The notes beneath the pieces were generated by a model. It saw only the letters and a list, made by a program, of their open reading frames with translations, had not been told where the DNA came from and made no database searches. This document shows positions 21,466 through 30,412 of a stretch of 64,000 nt of DNA, one piece after another. The stretch lies in assembly GCF_964204645.1 (NCBI RefSeq), contig NC_134027.1, positions 13,440,485 to 13,504,484 on the forward strand, given 5' to 3'. Made by a program: the position numbers and the translations under genes. Origin of the DNA: Tubulanus polymorphus. Its lineage: Eukaryota > Nemertea > Palaeonemertea > Tubulaniformes > Tubulanidae. Every line of letters starts with the position of its first letter. The first letter of the stretch is position 1.

Positions 21466-22776
21466 AACATAAAATCAATATCATCATACTCGAAATCACT
21501 ATTGGCTTCTTCATTTTCATTTAATTGTTTAGGTTCTTCTTCCATTTCATTTTTCTCATTTAAATTAAGTTCTATCTTGTTCCACATTTCATCTCGCTCT
21601 CTTTGTTTCTTTTTGTTTGTTAATTCATCAAATGGAATTATAATATGTAGGTTTAAATAATTTACAATCTTATTTAAAAAGAATTCATAATAATTAATTG
21701 AATCTGTTATTCTATTTTCCAAATAATACATTAATATTTGTTTGAATATTTTTTTTTTATTTTTCATATCTTCTGTTAATTTAGGTTTTTCATAATAATC
21801 GTTAAATAATAAATATAAATACATTTTCTTTTGTTTTGTGTTAAATGTTGACGGAATAATTGTTTTTATAATATCTTTTTTTGTTATTTCACCATTTTTA
21901 TTTTCTATCATTTTCATTTTTTCAAGCCATTGCATATATTCTGGTGTATGATCTTCTATAGAAAATATTTTAAAAATTTCATCAAGATAATTTAATTTTG
22001 GATCTATGAGAAAATTTCTAGTTTTTTCTTCACCCAATAAATTCTTTTGCCATCCACATTCATTACAAAATAACACAGTACCTTCTTGCCTTAAGGTCGC
22101 ATAACTACATTGTGGGCATTTTTGTTTATAATTTATTGGTAATAGATCTTCATTAAGCTCTTGGTATTTTCTTACGTTTTCTTTATGTTTTATTGTTCTA
22201 TTATGTAGATTTGAATTACTTGTTGTAATAATCAATTTACAATATTTACAATAATGTTTTTCTTGTTAATTCATTATATTGTTTTTCTAACTTTTCAACT
22301 GTTTCTTTATTATCTGGTAACGTTTTCTCATATTTTATGTTTTCTAATAAATTATCTTTTCTTTCATTGAATTCAGTTTCAAATTTATTAGAAATTTTAT
22401 CTATATGTGCTTTACGAAATTGATGATTCTCCCAATCTTCTGTATTTTCAGGGCTATATTTCATTCGACAAGGCTCACAGAAATGATCTTTTATATTATC
22501 CTTATCATAGAATAAGAAAGGTCTTTTCCAAATACCTTCAGGTTCAACTTCAACAGAATTACTATTACTTTCATTACTATCAACATTAGCCGTTGCGCCA
22601 TTAATTCTACACTTCTCTGAATGTTTTTTAACATAATTTCTTGAGAATGATTTATTACATTTTGGACAGTTTAGTTTAGGGGGTTTATAATTTTCATCAT
22701 GTTTTTTCACATGTCGAGCCATATTACTTTTTCTTAGAAGTTAACCACAAATTTCGCATGGTATCTTCTCATCCAT
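21462..22776 (-). pseudogene. Zinc-finger/zinc-ribbon protein, VLTF3-like
   Basis: The reverse-strand start is at 22776 (AATAAATGGATGAG). It has an N-terminal CEIC pair, a C2H2-like finger (CPKCNKSFSRNYVKKHSEKC), a U1-like finger (FCEPCRMKY...H...H) and another CKYC finger. A zinc ribbon follows (CPQCSYATL, then FCNECGWQKN), then a helical domain with HTPEYMQWLEKMKMIE, IPSTF, YYEFFLNKIVNYLNL and an acidic tail. The ribbon followed by this helical domain recalls poxvirus and giant-virus late transcription factor 3. That assignment is by layout, not by search. Breaks: a stop at about 22742 and a frameshift near 22240. It is divergent from the capsid block and convergent with PolB. Confidence 0.55.
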
Positions 22777-22847
22777 TTATTAAGGAAAAATTTTATTAAA
22801 ATTAATTTTTAGTGATGAGCGGTAATTTTTTCATGTTATAAATAATG
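22774..22847. promoter_or_regulatory. Divergent promoter region between VLTF3-like and penton genes (B)
   Basis: The reverse side reads TTTTTCCTTAATAAATG; the forward side ends GTTATAAATAATGG. Between them lies GTGATGAGCGG, the reverse of the CTCATCAC core also found in the TIRs at a similar distance from the T-tract. C has the same arrangement at 48321-48394. It probably drives both blocks. Confidence 0.5.
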
Positions 22848-23606
22848 GTAGAATTAAAAGAATACAGAATATTTGTTGATTCTAGAAGGCTTACAAATTA
22901 TAAATCTCATAATTTACTAGTACAATTAGATAGAGAATTCAAGAATTGTGTAGATTAAAAATTAGTTAATATAAGTTTATGTAATTCTTTTTACAATATA
23001 TCGAATAAAACTATTGAACATAGAGCCTTTTTAATTTTTGATAAAGGTAAAAATGAATGGTCCTATATATATTTAAAACCGGGGTTATATAATTTAGATA
23101 CATTAGCACAAGAAATTAATAGAAAAGCCTGGCACAAGTTAGGTAGTAGTTCTGGGTTTAGTATTAGATTTTTAAAAAGTGAGAGTTCTGATAGAATAAA
23201 GATAAGGTTGTCTAATAGTGAAAAACATAAATTTATGGTAAAAAAACCTATAGCTAAACTGTTAGGAATTCTTCCAGATAGATCTTTTAAAAATATTGAC
23301 GCTACTACACCAAACTTAATACCTTACACACATTTCTATATTTATTGCAATTTAATCGATCCTACAAAAACATTCGAAGCAACTAAAGATATAACTTGTA
23401 ATTCTGGTTTACTAAACATTTTACCATTGAAGAATGTTAAAGAATTTGGAACGCAAATAAATTATAATTTAACAGAATGTGATTTCAAACCATGCATTCC
23501 TCGTTTTAATAATTTTAGATTAGAAATTAGAAATCATAATGGATACTTAATTGATTTAAATAATTTCCCTGTAATTTATGAATTAGTTATAAGATGTAGA
23601 GAGTAA
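22845..23606 (+). pseudogene. Penton-like minor capsid protein, one stop
   Basis: About 254 codons starting MVELKEYRIFVDSRRLTNY. A single TAA at about 22957 (after FKNCVD) interrupts an otherwise continuous frame; C has TTA there. Conserved parts are VNISLCNSF, LKPGLYNLDTLAQEIN, KIRLSNSEKHKFMVKKPIAK, LLGI, THFYIYCNLIDPTKTF, FGTQINYNL and NHNGYLIDLNNFPV. The pattern of two beta-rich halves around an LGI segment resembles the single jelly-roll minor capsid (penton) proteins reported for Polintons, which would cap the fivefold vertices. First gene of the capsid block. Confidence 0.6.
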
Positions 23607-23626
23607 TTTTTTTCACTATATAAATG
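23604..23626 (+). promoter_or_regulatory. Late-type promoter motif
   Basis: TAATTTTTTTCACTATATAAATG begins with the previous stop and ends with the next start codon. C has the same layout at 49144-49166 and A at 782-803. Confidence 0.5.
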
Positions 23627-23965
23627 AATATAACTGTTGGACCGAGTTTATGTTTTGGGTTTGATTTTAAACATGGTAAAGAAATGAGAATTAAACTAAA
23701 TGATGTAATTACTGATATAAAAAGTAAATCATTTAACAATGAATCAATGATTAATAAAGAAAATTATAATATAGAAAAAGTAATTGATTTAATTAAATCA
23801 CCTTTAGAATATTATGAATTAAATGAAGATGGAATTATTGATGATATTAAAAACATATTAACCAAAATATATGATAATCATAAAAGTAGTAATGAAATAA
23901 ATGTTGAATTAATCATAAATAAGTTAACTAAATATTTTGATGATAGTAATTTTTTTGATAAATAA
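23624..23965 (+). CDS. Conserved Polinton protein of 113 aa
   Basis: Intact frame, MNITVGPSLCFGFDFKHGKE, ending in a segment rich in Lys, Asp and Phe (NFFDK). Homologues at 801 (A) and 49164 (C); the C copy differs strongly in the middle (extra ETTFEYETTID) while both ends are conserved. No membrane segment. The next gene starts at the base after this stop. Function unknown; probably expressed with the capsid genes. Confidence 0.65.
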   Translation: MNITVGPSLCFGFDFKHGKEMRIKLNDVITDIKSKSFNNESMINKENYNIEKVIDLIKSPLEYYELNEDGIIDDIKNILTKIYDNHKSSNEINVELIINKLTKYFDDSNFFDK

Positions 23966-24187
23966 ATGAGTGATAATAAGTGGATAATAACTGGATTATA
24001 TAATGGCGCATTACTATCAGTTGGAACTGTTGGTTATTCAATGGTATTGAAAAAAGTATTTAAAATGGGAAGTGTTAATGTTGATAGATTTGATATAAAT
24101 GATATTTTAAAATTAACATTAGCAGTTACTTTATCTAATTTAACTATTGATTATTTAGAAAAACAAAAATATATTCCTCCCATATAA
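23966..24187 (+). CDS. Small Polinton membrane protein, 73 aa
   Basis: MSDNKWIITGLYNGALLSVG. A glycine-rich hydrophobic N-terminal half (residues 7-30, one probable membrane helix), then KMGSVNVDRFDINDILKLTL and a second amphipathic helix ending YIPPI. The start codon directly abuts the previous stop (GATAAATAAATG). Proteins of the same plan sit in capsid blocks of other animal Polintons; the role is unknown. Confidence 0.65.
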   Translation: MSDNKWIITGLYNGALLSVGTVGYSMVLKKVFKMGSVNVDRFDINDILKLTLAVTLSNLTIDYLEKQKYIPPI

Positions 24188-24211
24188 ATGCGTAATTATT
24201 TTACTAAATAA
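24188..24211 (+). CDS. Seven-codon reading frame MRNYFTK
   Basis: ATGCGTAATTATTTTACTAAATAA lies between two genes with no spare bases. Its ATG follows the preceding stop context ATATAA, and its TAA overlaps the AATAAATG of the next gene. The same peptide is encoded in C (49773-49796) and a near copy (MRNFFVK) in A (1364-1387). It may be translated, or may only be a spacer holding the next promoter. Confidence 0.4.
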   Translation: MRNYFTK

Positions 24212-24634
24212 ATGGCTTCTGCAATTATAACTATTATAGGATCGGCTATTGTTAACGCTTTGGCATTTACTGGTGGCGGATATTTATTTAAACATATTGA
24301 TAAAAATAGTTCATTAGGAGAACAAAGAAGACATAACTTAGCGTTAGAGAAATACAATAAAGCTGCAGAAGAATATAGAGAAAAGGGACAAAACTATATG
24401 GATTACATCAATAAAGAATTATATGGTCAGAAGATTTCACATAGAGATTTTCAATCAGTTGATGATGCAATGAGTTAATATAACTCAGTAACCAATAAAG
24501 AAAAATTACATCTACATAAACCTACAATATCAGATTATTATACCCCAAGTAAAGAACAACAGAAATATGAAATAATATGGATTTTAGGTGGAACAGTTAT
24601 TGTTATATTTGTTGCTTATAAGTTTACTAATTAG
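24212..24634 (+). pseudogene. Polinton membrane protein with YLF-helix-DYYTP architecture
   Basis: It starts TAAATAAATGGCTTCTGC. An N-terminal membrane segment (IGSAIVNALAFTGGGYLF), a charged helix (QRRHNLALEKYNKAAEEYRE), ISHRDFQSVDDAM, ISDYYTPSKEQQKYE and a C-terminal membrane helix (IIWILGGTVIVIFVAYKF). One TAA at about 24476 replaces a TTA codon present in A and C and is the only lesion. The family is widespread in animal Polintons; the exact function is unknown. Confidence 0.7.
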
Positions 24635-24654
24635 TAATTTTTTTTGCTAAATAG

Positions 24655-25088
24655 ATGGAAGATAAAGTTGATAATATTGATATTATTCCTCATGATATAA
24701 ATAAAACTAAACTAAAAACATATTTAGAAAAACAAATATTAGAATTTGAAAGTGACTTAAAGATAAAAAAGAAAAAATATTTAAAAAGTAAAATTATATA
24801 TTATTTGATTATAAGTGGTTCGGTTACAATTAGTTCTGTAATAACATTTCTAGCAATATTCAGTCCATTAACACCTTTAGCTATATCAATTGGTGTATTA
24901 GGATTAAGTTCAAGTGTTTTAACTGGTATAAGTTCAAAATTAAATATAAAAAGTAATAAAGAAAAAATTAAAACTAATATAAAGAAATTAATAAATTAAA
25001 GAATACACTAGATTATATAATAAGTTTAAATGGTCATATAACAGTTGAAGAACAAGATAAATTATTAAAAGAATTAATAAATTATTAA
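24655..25088 (+). pseudogene. Two-helix membrane protein
   Basis: MEDKVDNIDIIPHDINKTKL, a basic stretch (KIKKKKYLKSK), a hydrophobic hairpin of two helices (about residues 42-90: IISGSVTISSVITFLAIF and ISIGVLGLSSSVLTGI), then a helical tail ending TVEEQDKLLKELINY. C has the full 144-residue frame at 50238-50672; here one A is missing near 24990, so the open frame stops at LIN. The start is preceded by a T8 tract and GCTAAATAG. Confidence 0.65.
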
Positions 25089-25104
25089 TTTTTTAATTAT
25101 ATAA

Positions 25105-26496
25105 ATGGTAGATAGTTTTCCAAAAGCTTTCCAATATAATAAATCAATTAAATATAATATTCCAGCAATAGATTTTAATAAAGATATTACATATAGAAAT
25201 GAAGTTTTAGATTCATTAACTAATTTAGAAATTTATGTTACTGAAACTAATAATTTTAATGCAAAGATGGAAAATATATTTCATGTATATTTAATTAATT
25301 TTAAAAAATTGAAAGATGAAAAACAATGGTTATTAAAATCTAATATGAAGTATTGGCAGAACCAATTAAATTTTGCTGTTTATTGTGCAACAACAGGTTG
25401 TGGAATTAGTTGGAATGATCATTTGAATAATTCTAAATATAAATTAATTCAAAGTTTATTTAGATTTCATACATACTTTCAAATAAGAATAATATTAAAT
25501 GAATTAGAGTGCGCTTTACCAGGATCTAGGTATTTTAAAGAATTAGATAATAATATTAATTTAACAAAGTTTTATAAAATTTGTAATGAATTTAATATAG
25601 ATATAAATAATTCTGATTTTAGAACAAAAATTGGAACAATAAGATCACTTCCTTGCCCTAAAAAGACTGCAGAATATTGTGCACTTCCCATACCATCTAA
25701 TAGTTATCTTTATAATATCTATAGTAATAAATTAGGTTATGGTAAAATAGAAACTAAGGATTTAGAAACATTAAATTTCAATAAATTACCGACATTTTAT
25801 GATAATTTAAAACAAGAAAACAATAATGGTTGGGTTTATTTCATTTTAGAAAATAATGAAGGTTTTACAAAATCAGGTATACAAAGAATAAATCAATCTA
25901 TTAGAACTTATTTGATATGTATTTTAGGTGCGCAAGTTGAAACAAGATCCCCGATAATTGGAAATTTGAATACATCATTTGATACGCAGAAACAATTCAA
26001 AGTATTATTTGAAGATTCAATTCATAATGATAAAAATAGATCGATTCCAGAAAACATTGTAAGATATCAAAATTATTTAGATACATCACATATTAGATTA
26101 AATTATTGTATAGGCCCTAATCTATTCATTATTTCTAATGATTTAGTATTAAAGATGGGAAACATAATTGGTTACAATAATCTAATTAAAACTGCAACAA
26201 TAGATAATTCATTTGGATTAAATGATATAAATAAAAAGATTATTACTTCTCCAAAATTAATGGAAGGTGAAAAAAATAAAAAACACATTCAATCAACAGA
26301 AACTAAAACTAAGAATATCAAATTGGATAATGATTCCAAAATAAAAGATTACAATACTACAGAAAATATTAAAATTGATAATATTCAACATAATATAATT
26401 AAAACTGATAATGATAATAAATTACATGAAAATACTAAATTAGCTTTAACTTGTATAGGAATTGTTATAGGAGGAATATTATATTTTGAATTTTAA
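25105..26496 (+). CDS. Large conserved Polinton protein with C-terminal membrane anchor
   Basis: Intact 463-residue frame, MVDSFPKAFQYNKSIKYNIP. Near residue 80 is the conserved signature MKYWQNQLNFAVYCATTGCG with ISWNDHL, then RFHTYFQIRIILNELECALP; the middle has WVYFILENNEGFTKSG and the late part GPNLFIISNDLVLKMG. After a hydrophilic, repeat-like linker (residues 390-440) one membrane helix (LALTCIGIVIGGILYFEF) ends the protein. I recall the CATTGCG signature from other animal Polintons but not a proven function. Context in the capsid block suggests a virion or membrane-fusion accessory; that is inference. Confidence 0.7.
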   Translation: MVDSFPKAFQYNKSIKYNIPAIDFNKDITYRNEVLDSLTNLEIYVTETNNFNAKMENIFHVYLINFKKLKDEKQWLLKSNMKYWQNQLNFAVYCATTGCGISWNDHLNNSKYKLIQSLFRFHTYFQIRIILNELECALPGSRYFKELDNNINLTKFYKICNEFNIDINNSDFRTKIGTIRSLPCPKKTAEYCALPIPSNSYLYNIYSNKLGYGKIETKDLETLNFNKLPTFYDNLKQENNNGWVYFILENNEGFTKSGIQRINQSIRTYLICILGAQVETRSPIIGNLNTSFDTQKQFKVLFEDSIHNDKNRSIPENIVRYQNYLDTSHIRLNYCIGPNLFIISNDLVLKMGNIIGYNNLIKTATIDNSFGLNDINKKIITSPKLMEGEKNKKHIQSTETKTKNIKLDNDSKIKDYNTTENIKIDNIQHNIIKTDNDNKLHENTKLALTCIGIVIGGILYFEF

Positions 26497-26512
26497 TTTT
26501 TTTATGATATAA

Positions 26513-27973
26513 ATGGATGTAGAAGGTGGAGAAGATATTGGAATGGATAATTTTGATGAACCTGGTATAACTGATGAACAACCACCTGATTTTGATGAAA
26601 CAAGTTTCAGTAACGAAAATGAAACAGCATATAATTCTAATTTAGCAAGACCTGATACTAATGAATATGTTAATAAAGCACGTTCAAGATTGGACATTGA
26701 AAATGAAAATCCAGATTTAATGAAAAAAGAACTAGAATATGACGAATTAACTGATAAATTCAAACCAATATTAGAAAAATCTGGATTCAATATAACAAAT
26801 AAAGGTGTGAATTATTTAGTAAAAGATGTGAAATATTTAAATGGTGATTATTATTGGCATTTGAAAGATTACTATTATTTTAAGATATCTTCTAATAAAA
26901 GTCTCGATAAAATGATAACAAAACCAACTTTAATTAAATTAGAACAATCTAGAATTAAGAAAATCAACAATGATGTTATAACTGATGTTACAGAACAAGA
27001 GATAAATCAAAATAGAATAGAATTTAATCGAAGAAATAATGATTTTTTGAAGATAATTAGTGAAAATTTAGAACCAGAAACAATTCCTAAAGAAGATATA
27101 ACTTCCAAAACTAGTAAACTTAAATCAAATAAAGTTCAAACTGAAAAACTTTTACCGAAGGGATTACTTGATGCAACAAAACAAGAATTAGAAGATTTAG
27201 ATATATTTTCTGGTAAAGCAATAAGAGAAATTGAAAGTATAAGACATGCATCTGATAAAATTGCGCATGAAAAAGAAATAAGAGATATTAAAATTAGATT
27301 TTTAGAAAAAGAATTAACTGATAAAAATAAAGAAATAGAACAATTAAAGTCTGATTTAGATCATCAAGTAATTAATGAAATAGAATATAGGCAAAAAGAA
27401 TTACGTTTAGAAAAAGAAAAAGATGATTTAGAATATAACATAGAATTACAAAAAGAAGAAATTAAATTATTATTAAAATCATATGATTATAATATAAAAA
27501 GATTAAAAGATGTTTTTAAAAGATATCTAATAAAACCAAATTCTAAAATATCATTGAAAGATAGAATAGAATTATTATTTAAGTTTGAAGGAATCACAAT
27601 TCTTTCAATTCTAACAGCTGTAACTATGTTATTTACAACAATAGGTTTAGCAATATCAAATGCTTTGAAATCTACCCCTACTCCCAATAAACCAGATAAA
27701 CCCCCGAATGATAATAATTCTATACAAGATAAAGTTAAAGATGGTTTAAAGAAATTAGTAAAATATTTATGGGAACTATCTAAAAAATCTGCTGCAGCAT
27801 TGCCAGGAGTTATTGCATCAATTGTTGGTTTTATATTGAAATCTGCAGGAAACATTATTAACTTTGCTGCTGAACATATTATTTTATTTTTAATTACAGT
27901 TGTAAGTGCTATCATTTTTGGGTTAGTGAATATGATATCAAAAAGATATCAAGAAAAAAATGATAAAAAATAA
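26513..27973 (+). CDS. Coiled-coil membrane protein, 486 aa
   Basis: Intact frame starting MDVEGGEDIGMDNFDEPG, with an acidic N-terminus of about 45 residues. A compact domain (residues 75-130; YLNGDYYWHLKDYYYFKISS) follows, then a long coiled coil (about 200-330; KEIEQLKSDLDH, RQKELRLEKEKDDLEYN), a hydrophobic helix (ILSILTAVTMLFTTIGLAIS), a Pro, Asn and Asp-rich linker, an amphipathic region (KKSAAALPGVIASIVGFILK) and a final hydrophobic helix before a basic tail. The C-terminal plan is shared by many animal Polintons and suggests a membrane-active virion protein. C has the same gene truncated at the ALPRVI position. Confidence 0.7.
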   Translation: MDVEGGEDIGMDNFDEPGITDEQPPDFDETSFSNENETAYNSNLARPDTNEYVNKARSRLDIENENPDLMKKELEYDELTDKFKPILEKSGFNITNKGVNYLVKDVKYLNGDYYWHLKDYYYFKISSNKSLDKMITKPTLIKLEQSRIKKINNDVITDVTEQEINQNRIEFNRRNNDFLKIISENLEPETIPKEDITSKTSKLKSNKVQTEKLLPKGLLDATKQELEDLDIFSGKAIREIESIRHASDKIAHEKEIRDIKIRFLEKELTDKNKEIEQLKSDLDHQVINEIEYRQKELRLEKEKDDLEYNIELQKEEIKLLLKSYDYNIKRLKDVFKRYLIKPNSKISLKDRIELLFKFEGITILSILTAVTMLFTTIGLAISNALKSTPTPNKPDKPPNDNNSIQDKVKDGLKKLVKYLWELSKKSAAALPGVIASIVGFILKSAGNIINFAAEHIILFLITVVSAIIFGLVNMISKRYQEKNDKK

Positions 27974-27997
27974 ATAATTAATTTTTTTGTTTAATAA

Positions 27998-29245
27998 ATG
28001 AGTGGGAGTTATATAAGTCCTTCTAAGAATCATAGAATATCTAATGCTATTAAAGCAGAAAGATTACATCATATAATTACTCATAACCCTTCTAATATTA
28101 ATCCCGATGAAACTTTATATGTTAGAATTCCTCGATTAACACAAAATACTTTTTATGTTCCAAATAGTATTTATTTATCAGCTGATATAAAAGTAATTGG
28201 TCATGATAATAATTATGTTGTTGATAATGTTGGGAGATATTTGATTAAAAAATTAACTATAAAGATTGGTCCAGAAACAGTTTTCTCATTAGATGATTAT
28301 AATTTATTTATGCATTATAAAGATTTATGGTTAACTAAAGAAAATAGAAATGATATGATATTTCAAGGCATCCAATCAGAAAACCATAATAAATTAAGAT
28401 CTGAAGCCAATAATGCAGTAGTAACTAGTGCCGCAGATAATTTGATAAAAAAGATTTATGGAAGCAAATATAAAATTCCATTATACTTTGAATTGATAAA
28501 TAACAATGCGCCTTTATATAAATATGCAATTCAAGAAGATGTTATATTCGAAATAACATTTGCTCCTGTTAATGAAATTGTAATATCTAGCGTTAATAAA
28601 GATATGGGTTATAAATTATCGAATATATGTTTAGAATATGATACAGTAACTGATGAAAATATTTCAAGTATAATTCAAACTCAATACAATCAAGGATTTT
28701 CATTATTATATGATTACATTGATAAATTTAAAACTGTAACTATTAATGCAAATGATGAAATAATTAATGAGAATATTAACTTCCCAAGAAGATCTATTAA
28801 AGGTATATTAATATTTTTTACCATTGCAACATATACTAATGGCGCAATACAGGTTGATAAGTATTATAATCCTGAAATAACAAAAGTAGAAATAACTATC
28901 GAAGGAATAGCAAATAAAATATTTTGTCAAGGAATGAGAATGATAGATCAGTGGCCAGAAATTAGAAAACATTTTATGAATGAAAAAGTGAAATCATTTG
29001 AAAATTGTAATATTAATCAAATTGATTATTATACCGGCAATAAATATGCATTATGGTTAGATTTTAGAACAACAGAGGATAATTCATTACATGGTTCTGG
29101 AAAAAAACTACAGAACACTAAACATGGAATACAATTATTCATGAAAAAGAAAAGAGGAGACAAAAATTTTAAAATGCACATTTATATTATATCTGATGCC
29201 CAATTAAATATTGTAAATTCACAGTTAGATAGTATTCAATATTAG
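27998..29245 (+). CDS. MCP: Major capsid protein, double jelly-roll (hexon-like)
   Basis: Intact 415-residue frame starting MSGSYISPSKNHRISNAIKA, preceded by TTAATTTTTTTGTTTAATAAATG. The conserved N-terminal region has NPSNINPDETLYVRIPRLTQ and NTFYVPNSIYLSADIKV; the middle shows strand-rich stretches with FQGIQSENHNK, FEITFAPVNEIV and NFPRRSIKGILIFFTIATYT; the end has CQGMRMIDQWPE, NKYALWLDFRTTED and LQNTKHGIQLFMKKKRG. Length, beta-rich composition and these phrases match Polinton major capsid proteins. It is the only uninterrupted capsid gene in the window: A is frameshifted and C lacks it apart from the last codons. Confidence 0.8.
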   Translation: MSGSYISPSKNHRISNAIKAERLHHIITHNPSNINPDETLYVRIPRLTQNTFYVPNSIYLSADIKVIGHDNNYVVDNVGRYLIKKLTIKIGPETVFSLDDYNLFMHYKDLWLTKENRNDMIFQGIQSENHNKLRSEANNAVVTSAADNLIKKIYGSKYKIPLYFELINNNAPLYKYAIQEDVIFEITFAPVNEIVISSVNKDMGYKLSNICLEYDTVTDENISSIIQTQYNQGFSLLYDYIDKFKTVTINANDEIINENINFPRRSIKGILIFFTIATYTNGAIQVDKYYNPEITKVEITIEGIANKIFCQGMRMIDQWPEIRKHFMNEKVKSFENCNINQIDYYTGNKYALWLDFRTTEDNSLHGSGKKLQNTKHGIQLFMKKKRGDKNFKMHIYIISDAQLNIVNSQLDSIQY

Positions 29246-29274
29246 AAATATAAAGTTAAAATTAACGATATATA

Positions 29275-29880
29275 AATTAGAGGTAAAAAAACTCCTAATA
29301 CTAAAGAACAATATTTAAGAAATTTATATTACAACCCTGAGAGTTCGGTTGCTTATTCTTCTACCAAAAATATATGGCGTAAAGTAAAACAAGATAAATT
29401 AGATAAGACAATCCCACACAATTTAGTTAAATATAAAGATATAAATGAATTTATGTTAGAACAACCAACGTACACAACACATAAAAACATTGTTAGAAAA
29501 TATATAAAACTCGTAAAACTATGGTAAGTTATGTAGATCAACAGTGGCAAGGAGATTTAATTGATATGAAAAATGTTAAGAAAGATAATGATGATTATTG
29601 GTGGTTATTGAATATAATTGATATTTTTAGTCGTTATGTATGGAGTTTCCCACTTTATAGAAAAGATGCTGTACAAACATCAAATGTTTTAAGAAAATTT
29701 CTTTCGGTTGATAAACTAAAACCAGAAAAAATACAATTTGATGATGGAAAAGAGTTTGATAATTCACTTGTTCATGAACTCTTAGATAATCATAATATTA
29801 AATATTTTTCAACAAAATCGGATAAAAAAGCAGCAGTTGATGAACGATTTAATAGAACTTTAAGAACAATATTCAAATGA
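29275..29880 (+). pseudogene. Polinton integrase, start lost and 3' deleted
   Basis: Homologue of C 53447-54557. The start codon position reads ATT instead of ATG (TATAAATTAGAGG against TATAAATGGGCGG). One extra base near 29505 shifts the frame just before MVSYVDQQWQGDLIDMKN. The core shows D in GDLIDM, D in FDDGKEFDN and E in DERFNR (C has VERFNR), then ends at RTIFK with a stop. The C-terminal barrel and chromodomain are gone, and the ATPase and membrane genes that follow in C are absent. Confidence 0.82.
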
Positions 29881-29996
29881 AGCACTCATAATAATAATAA
29901 TAACATGTAACAGATGTTTGACTGTATGATTGTAGTTGTTTATAAAACGACTAAGGTCATTTTGGATTCTAGATATTCATTATTTTTATTTCTTAT
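29881..29996. other. Deletion junction and Polinton right-end non-coding sequence
   Basis: It has a short ATAATAATAATA run, then TAAGGTCATTTTGGATTCTA, which matches C near 56450-56470. The junction lies between the integrase fragment and the right-end gene. No gene is seen. Confidence 0.5.
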
Positions 29997-30321
29997 TTAA
30001 TCAACAATTTCTAAATCATGATGACCGTCTTCATTTTTCCCATGATAGATTATTTTAAATCCTACTAAATCTTTCGTTCCTCTGTACTCAATGAAACCCA
30101 TTTATCAGGTAAAAATACTTTAAATTCTCGCGATGTACTAACATTACAGTAGCTTAAATTTGCTGATACTTTCTCTCCGTATTTAGTTTTTATCTTTTCT
30201 AATTTCAATATTTTATGTTCAATTTCTTCTGTAACATCAATTAACTTTTTTATTTCAAATTGTTTTTTGCTGGTTTAAGTCTGTTATTTATTGTTGCTAA
30301 GAATGCTTTTCTATCTCCCAT
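29997..30321 (-). pseudogene. Right-end small conserved Polinton protein
   Basis: The reverse strand starts at 30321 (MGDRKAFLATINNRLKPAK) inside the right TIR. After a frameshift it continues QFEIKKLIDVTEEIEHKILK, then KTKYGEKVSANL, SREFKVFLPDKWVSLSTEE and, after another shift, LVGFKIIYHGKNEDG. The segment order 'x-T-KYG-K--a-L', 'F-VFLP--w--L--EE' and 'yhGk' is like a small protein found in many animal mobile elements, whose function I do not know. C holds a shorter, internally deleted copy (56525-56666). Confidence 0.55.
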
Positions 30322-30406
30322 TTATTAGGAAAAAAAATTACTTGTGGTGATGAGTGGTGTCTCGTCCTCTCGTCCTCTGATCTGAACCCCTGATATTCCA
30401 ATTACT
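30315..30406 (-). repeat. Right TIR of Polinton B
   Basis: Reverse complement of 17705-17796; ends CCAATTACT at 30406 and is followed by the TATAAC duplication at 30407-30412. Confidence 0.92.
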
Positions 30407-30412
30407 TATAAC
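30407..30412 (+). repeat. Right 6-bp target site duplication of Polinton B (TATAAC)
   Basis: Identical to 17699-17704. It fixes the element's right border. Confidence 0.9.

Larger units (their letters stand above)
17705..30406 (+). mobile_element. Polinton/Maverick element B, 12.7 kb
   Basis: Both ends are complete: TIRs of about 92 bp starting AGTAATTGG and a 6-bp TATAAC duplication. The order is PolB with intein, a reverse-strand zinc-ribbon gene, penton-like gene, three small genes plus a 7-codon frame, two-helix membrane protein, large conserved protein, coiled-coil membrane protein, major capsid, broken integrase, then a reverse-strand small gene at the right TIR. Compared with C, the PolB exonuclease and motif A region and the whole integrase-3'/ATPase/membrane block are deleted. 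Three structural genes remain fully open. The element is inserted in an ISL2EU-like transposon. Confidence 0.92.

Noticed and set aside
26479-26790. 103-codon reverse frame at the start of the coiled-coil gene of B (twin at 52021-52233)
   Set aside because: Antisense shadow of the acidic N-terminus; no start motif on that strand.
27487-27915. 142-codon reverse frame inside the coiled-coil gene of B (and its twin at 53021-53374)
   Set aside because: Shadow of the conserved forward gene, which is conserved in three copies and has the promoter motif.
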